Of a DNA stretch of 64,000 nt, positions 59,020 to 64,000 are shown in pieces (within the stretch, counting starts at the first letter, position 1; every line of letters starts with the position of its first letter). The stretch is from Botryotinia globosa (taxonomy: Eukaryota > Ascomycota > Leotiomycetes > Helotiales > Sclerotiniaceae). The stretch lies in contig RCSZ01000008.1 of the NCBI GenBank assembly GCA_014898425.1, positions 1,437,501 to 1,501,500 on the forward strand, given 5' to 3'. Position numbers and translations under genes: made by a program. The notes beneath the pieces are model-generated. The model made no database searches and was not told where the DNA came from. It saw only the letters and a program-made list of their open reading frames with translations.

Positions 59020-61177
59020 ATGCCTTCTCTATCTTCAAGAATGAGTCGCGGTTCCGAGTCAACCACAGCCAGCGGTCCTTCTCTATCTTCAAGAATGAGT
59101 CGCGATTCCGAGTCAACCACGGCCAGCGGTCCTTCTTTATCCACTCACTCAATGGATATTGATACCCAGTTAACTCCTCTCCCAGAGACCAGAAAGCGCT
59201 CACGCAATTTCGATTCGGATGAAGAAGAACCACAAGCTCAAAGAGCTCGAAACAATGATTCTAACTCTATTCAAAATATCGAGTCTGAAATGGCTATTGA
59301 CACGCCAGCTCGAAACGTAATGACACCTCCTCGCAGAATGCACCCTCGAGTCCGTTCTGGTCGCCGTATGATTTCCAGACAAGAGCAAGAGCAAATTTCG
59401 AGCACTTTTGCCAATATTGGTGCTCCCGCTGCCGCTCCCACTCCCACTCCCACTCCCACCCCCACTACCAATCCCACTCCTAATCCTAATCCCACTCAAT
59501 CAGCTCCACTTAGCTCTCTCCCAAGAGCTGACCATACAGTTCAAGCAAGCACAACTCTTCAATCTCCCGTGTCTACTTCGCAAAGCCGCTCGTATGAAGA
59601 AATCTCCGACTATGATGCTGATACTAGTGAGGATGAACGCCCGGCAAAGAGACGCAGACGTGATTGTCAAAATGCTGTTAACACACCAGCCGTCCCAATA
59701 GAAGATTGGAATGCAGAAGTTGTTGCACCACCTGCTTCAAACGAAGCTGCAGTCGTCGAACATCGGGTCTCGGAAACTGCTTTATCACCAATTCCAGGCG
59801 TGCTTCTAGCAATTGAAGCACCACCTAATCAAATTGCTTCGACGCGTAGAGATACACCATACATTGACCTCACGTTGGAAAATTCGAGCGACGAAGAAGA
59901 TGCTGCTGCGTTGCTAACAGTCCCAAGGTTGCCTTCAGTTGCTCAAGCACCATCTGTCCGAAATACTCGGCCTAACGCAAAGCCAACATCTGTTGACCTC
60001 ACATTTGATGATTCCAGCGATGAGGGAGAACGTACGGCCACCATGTCCCAGGCTTATATTGGCGACAGAATTGTGTTGGTAGAAGAGAAACGCCTTGAAC
60101 CTTTTTTACCGGAGCCTACCACCAGGTTCCGAAATTTACTTGAGGATGCTCGAACGCAGAGGCTACATTGTCTTGACAAATGGGCTTCTCTAGAACACAA
60201 AGATGACGGTAAGTTCTCGAGACAGCTCGCTATTCTCGGTACGAGCGGTAATGTGTACATGGTCATCATAGAAAAGAAGCCAGAGTGCGATTGTTATGAA
60301 GGCATAAGAGATATACTCTGCGTTCACATCGTTTTTGTAGGTCTTTTTGTTGACTAAAATATCAAGGATGAGTGATGACTAACGGTCTTGATGGTAGATC
60401 CTCACACAGTTCCTGAATCTACCAGCGCCACTTCGTTACCAAACTACGTTCTTGGAGGCCGAGCTCAGATGCATGATGGGAGATGAGATTGATTGGATGG
60501 GCCCAGTTTCAACCGATAAATTTTGTACACGAAAGTCAGTCGAGGAACAGGAAACCTGCTCCATCTGCCTCGAAAATCTCATAGATCATGATTCCACCGC
60601 GTGGTGTAGAGGCCAGTGTGGGAAGAATTTCCATAAGAAGTGCATTTGGATCTGGGCCGAGACAAACTTCCAGGATGGACAGCCCGACATTACATGTGGA
60701 AATTGCCGCGCGCCGTGGATCTGGGTTGGCCATGAGCTGAGCTTCTTGATTGAGACGGCGTGGAATTTGCAATATGGTATCGACTACAAGGAGGCGGGAT
60801 ATCGCTCCTTGAGTGAACTTCTAGATAGGGACGTGGGCGAGGAAGGGTACTTCAATGTAGCCGAGTTCGTGGGAATCGACGAGACTATGGAGGACGATGC
60901 AGAAGCCCGTGGAAGCTATCAACGAGTGGTTAACAGTTGGAGACTGGAGATGGCGGGACGGTCTACCACACTCCTAGAGGAAGTGGGTAATTTCATATAC
61001 CGCTACCATCCTACGGTGTACGATGGTGTTGACGATAGATTTTCCGATGAATCAAGTGACGGCAACAGTCCTAGAGCCATGGAATTTGTGAAATTTGTGG
61101 AAATGAATGTCGGGAGGGTCTTGCAAGGATTGCAAGCCATTGATAGTGAAGTCTTTAGGGACTTACACCTGTTATGA
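59020..61177 (+). CDS. SIM-SWIM-RING protein, putative ubiquitin E3 ligase
   Basis: Two exons, 59020-60336 and 60398-61177 (61-bp intron, GTAGGT to GGTAG), give 698 aa. The N-terminal 400 residues are disordered: an 18-residue tandem duplication, a Pro/Thr run, and a nuclear localisation-like AKRRRR (about 209-214). Two motifs, YIDLTLENSSDEED (281-294) and VDLTFDDSSDEGE (about 325-337), match the hydrophobic core plus acidic/Ser flank of SUMO-interacting motifs. A SWIM zinc finger (CDC...CVH, 423-436) spans residues just before the intron. A RING follows (CSICLENL at about 493, WCRGQCGKNFHKKC, CGNCRAPW), then a helical tail. SWIM+RING pairs occur in MEX-type E3 ligases such as ZSWIM2; the ligase activity and SUMO targeting are inferred from motifs. 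Confidence 0.85.
59023..59130. repeat. 54-bp tandem duplication at the N-terminus of the SWIM-RING gene
   Basis: Codons 2-19 (PSLSSRMSRGSESTTASG) are repeated as codons 20-37 with a single G-to-D change, followed by a partial third copy (PSLST). Confidence 0.95.
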
Positions 61178-61799
61178 AACAGTTATCTTGGGCCAATTGA
61201 GAAGCAGGCAACCAAAGGTATTGTCCCAGAAGAAGTGTTCATATCACGGACCCTTACAACTACTCGCAACACCATCTATATCGGAAAATACCGACTTGAA
61301 ACATACTCATCAAAGATGGTAACACAAACACTAGTTTCTCCGTACGCACCGGCATTACCTCGACGGAACTCTGGAGTTTATAATCAACTTCGATCATCGC
61401 AGCGTATCTAATAATCACATCTTCTGTAGTGATCATCTTGGGTTAGTAGTGGAGTGGCTGCGACCGAAAAGGGACCCAATGCATGAAAGAAATGCCCACA
61501 TGTGTGCTGTGCTCGGAGGGAGAGATTACTGATTATTTGGTGAAGGTGGGGAATGAGGGATTGGAAAATCATTTAGTAAGAGCGGAGCACTTGCTGGATG
61601 CAGAGACTGGTGGATCTTGTGCTTTATTTTGGTGTTGAATTTTTGAGAAAATTGAGCGCGGGTAACATAATTATGAGATCAAAATGTTACTTTCAAACAA
61701 GAGCCATGGATCATAATATATGACTCTGTGATTCCTAAATTACCATTGATTTTTTACTCCAGATAGCGCCTTGGTATATATATGCTAACTCAAATGCTT
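61178..61799. other. Convergent 3' region
   Basis: 622 bp between converging genes; nothing recognised. Confidence 0.5.
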
Positions 61800-62958
61800 T
61801 CATACGATTTTACCCTTCTTAACCACGAATGCTTCCAAAGCAGCTATGTTTGATTAGTACGGAATTCATACAGCAAAGGTGACTTGCGGACTTACTAATA
61901 GCAGAATAAACTCTGTTTTCCGCCTCTGGGAAGACCAAGCTTCTGGGGCCGTAAAATACTGCATCATTGACTTCATCTTGATGTCTGGGTAGACAATGCA
62001 TGAATTTCCAGCCTTCCTTAGCCCCGCCTCGTTTTGCCATTTCCTCTGTGATTTGGTAACCTGCAAATGCCTTTAATCTCTTTGCTGACTCTTCTTCTTG
62101 ACCCATAGATATCCATGTATCAGTCACCAACACATCTGCATTTTTAATAGCTTCCTCTGGCGCGGAGACCTCCGTGAGTGTTCCTGGAGTATCTGTTGTA
62201 GTTGCGGCAGATTGGATAATCTTGCGCATATATTCGGGGATTTTGTAGCCCTCTGGAGATGAAACAGAAATGTTGATGCCCAATTTCATTGCTCCAATTG
62301 CAAGGTCGAAGAGAACATTATTTGAGTCTCCAATCCAGGCAATCTTCATTCCCTCCAAGCCCAAAGTCGGTGTAATTTGTGACGAGCTTCTAGAAGGTTG
62401 CGAGGGGAATGCTTCGTGGATTGTAAGGTAATCGGCAATGGTTTGTAAGGGGTGGTATTCGTCAGACAAAGCATTGATGACTGGTACACTCGACCACTTT
62501 GCCAGACCAGCAACATCTGAATGAGGTCCCACTCTAGCTACAATACCTGCAGTCATACTCGAAATAACGACCGAGGTATCGTATAACGACTCATTGACAC
62601 CCAATTGGATGTCACCGGAACCAAGAAACATAGGGTGTCCGCCCATTGTGGTAACCGCAGATTCGGTAGAGACACGCGTACGAGTGCTGCGTTTAGAGAA
62701 GGGCATGGCAATTACCTTACCAGTCAATGAGTTGAGGAGAGATGTAGGAACGGCGCCAGACTTCAGTGCGAGCTTGTGCGAATGTGCGGAGCGAACGAGG
62801 GTAGTAAGTTCGGAAGGAGTAAGGTCTGCGATGGAGAGAAGATGACGGGGCGCGAAGGGCGAGGTGAGAGGTGTAGATGCATGGCTGTAGGAACGCAATT
62901 GAGCTCTGCTAAAGCTCTGCAGAGCTCGAGATCCAGAGCGCAACGAATTGAGAGTCAT
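61800..62958 (-). CDS. arg3: Ornithine carbamoyltransferase
   Basis: Condenses ornithine and carbamoyl phosphate to citrulline in arginine synthesis, in the mitochondrial matrix of filamentous fungi. Two exons, 62958-61896 and 61843-61800 (52-bp intron), give 368 aa. An Arg/Ser-rich mitochondrial presequence covers about the first 30 residues. Catalytic landmarks: the carbamoyl-phosphate loop STRTR (91-95), GHPMFLGSGDIQLG, the HPLQ-type motif EYHPLQTIADYLTI, IAWIGDSNNVL, the ornithine loop DTWISMGQEEE, and HCLPR (321-325). The second exon adds only the C-terminal helix TALEAFVVKKGKIV; without the splice the protein would end in unrelated residues. It equals Aspergillus argB and yeast ARG3. 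Confidence 0.97.
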
Positions 62959-63553
62959 TCTGCTGGTGAGTATGGAGATATGTCAATTGAGTAGAAATTG
63001 TTGGGAGATCAATCAGAGCTCAGTGAGAGAGAGAAGGAAGAAGAGAAATGTAAATAAGATGATTTTTATTAGAGTCCTGAGATAATTTATAGTAACCTCA
63101 CCTACAGATCTCCCTTCAAATATGTTATGTATGTGATGTTGATAATGAGTCAGTTCATGAGTCAATTTTATTAATTTGTTTATCTTCTCAACTTTTACTG
63201 AGTTGTGCTGTGCTCAAAGTTTCGAAGCACTTTTTGGGACCCCGCATATCAACGCTAACCACATTTGGTAGCACATCGATATACGAACATGCTGATTGGA
63301 TGGCAAATTATGAACATTTGTACTCTGTACACCTGCATGGCATGATGATTTTGACAAGAAGTACTGGTATATATGTCCCCGGTGAGGATGTTCCACAAAT
63401 ACTTCTGATGAGCTCTCTCCTGAGTGAGACAGGTGAGTTCTGGCCCGTGCATCAATGGGCATCCCAGATAAATGTTGCAAACTTTGATTGCACCCTCTCC
63501 GACTGAAGCATAATATCAACGCCGCCGTCAATCGAGTACACAGCCAGAGTCAT
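62959..63553. promoter_or_regulatory. Divergent region, OTC / 63.55-kb gene
   Basis: 595 bp between divergent starts. A tandem gag/gaga-rich stretch lies near 63015-63045 in the OTC leader. No arginine-attenuator-like upstream peptide was recognised. Confidence 0.45.
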
Positions 63554-64000
63554 GTCTAGCAGTACACTTTCTTCCAAGAGAGCTTCAAGCTCTAGAAACA
63601 CACCTTCCGCTGAGCAAGAGACAAAGCGCGCCAAGAAGTCGGATGCCCCACCCAAGCAATATGTCTATGTTGTTTTGCATGAAACTTCCTTTGGAGGCGA
63701 TCATACAGCTGTGGAAGGCGTCTTCTCCACCCTTGAAGATGCGACGAACGGGTTGAAGAAAATCGTCAATCGGGAGTATATTCACTTGTATGAAGATGTT
63801 GAAGAAGCGGGCATTGAAGTCACAGAGCGTAATGGTCTGGTGAAGTGGCATAGTAGTGATGCTGGAGAGGGGGAAGAAGTTAGTCTTTATGTGCAGAAGC
63901 ATAGTCTACGAGCACCGGGCTCGATAAGACAGCGAGAATGGGGTGTCGAGTCTGGCGATGAAGACTTGGTGGAAGAGAAACAAGAAGAAGAGGCAGTGGA
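63554..64000 (+). CDS. Unrecognised gene, 5' part only
   Basis: An open frame runs from ATG 63554 to the window edge (149 codons) without a stop. I do not recognise the family. The start is Ser/Arg/Lys-rich (SSKRASSSRNTPSAEQ, KRAKKSD), like a nuclear localisation region. A folded-looking part then reads YVYVVLHETSFGGDHTAVEG, VFSTLEDATNGLKKIVNREY, and later EVSLYVQKHSLRAPGS, resembling the kind of short beta-strand/helix domain in which an incoming value is displayed against a time or count (common in small fungal proteins), but no motif is diagnostic. It ends acidic (SGDEDLVEEKQEEEAV) at the edge. It is divergent from ornithine carbamoyltransferase. Confidence 0.7.

Overview
The window looks like nuclear DNA of a filamentous ascomycete (Pezizomycotina). 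The evidence is short introns (about 47 to 85 bp) with GTAAGT-type donors and CTAAC/CTAAT-like branch points, large AT-leaning intergenic gaps, and a gene set typical of such fungi: secreted GH15 glucoamylase with a starch-binding domain, FHL1-type forkhead factor, UPF0662/DUF2408 protein, DysF protein and PXA-PX protein. Protein flavour suggests Leotiomycetes (a Botrytis/Sclerotinia-like relative), but that is an inference. I saw no viral, plasmid or CRISPR sequence and no intact transposon.

Layout. 1-7.8 kb: a very large acidic Glu/Pro-rich protein on the minus strand, cut by the left edge, spread over about 13 exons. 10.2-11.0 kb: ESCRT-III subunit Snf7/Vps32 (-). 11.6-12.2 kb: the telomere-capping CST subunit Ten1 (+), hidden in two exons. 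13.5-13.9 kb: a small three-exon gene of unknown function (-). 12.2-19.5 kb otherwise: gene-poor, with coding-like scraps and a strongly G-poor stretch. 19.5-23.5 kb: FHA + forkhead transcription factor of the Fhl1 type (-). 27.2-29.2 kb: tri-snRNP protein Snu66/SART1 (-). 31.4-33.7 kb: glucoamylase (+). 34.1-35.0 kb: PC4/Sub1 coactivator (-). 36.4-39.4 kb: PXA-PX-nexin_C membrane protein (+). 40.7-41.8 kb: spindle checkpoint Mad2 (-). 42.0-44.0 kb: mitochondrial elongation factor 4, Guf1 (+). 44.4-46.2 kb: DysF protein (-). 47.5-48.2 kb: small one-pass protein (+). 48.8-50.7 kb: cytosolic methionyl-tRNA synthetase (-). 51.1-51.7 kb: Lto1 (+). 52.5-54.2 kb: UPF0662 protein (-). 55.1-55.6 kb: ribosomal stalk protein P1 (+). 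56.5-57.2 kb: YCII-like protein (-). 59.0-61.2 kb: a SWIM + RING protein with two SUMO-interaction-like motifs (+). 61.8-63.0 kb: ornithine carbamoyltransferase (-). 63.55 kb to the end: start of an unrecognised gene (+).

From Snu66 rightwards the genes alternate in strand almost perfectly, giving a series of divergent promoter pairs (Snu66/glucoamylase, Sub1/PXA-PX, Mad2/Guf1, DysF/small protein, MetRS/Lto1, UPF0662/P1, OTC/63.55 kb gene) separated by convergent ends. The genes are mostly housekeeping and do not form a biosynthetic cluster. The points most worth a second look are the all-phase-1 exon architecture of the acidic giant, the SIM-SWIM-RING protein (a possible SUMO-targeted ubiquitin ligase), the small multi-exon genes that a simple ORF search misses (Ten1 and the 13.5 kb gene), and the extended Mad2.
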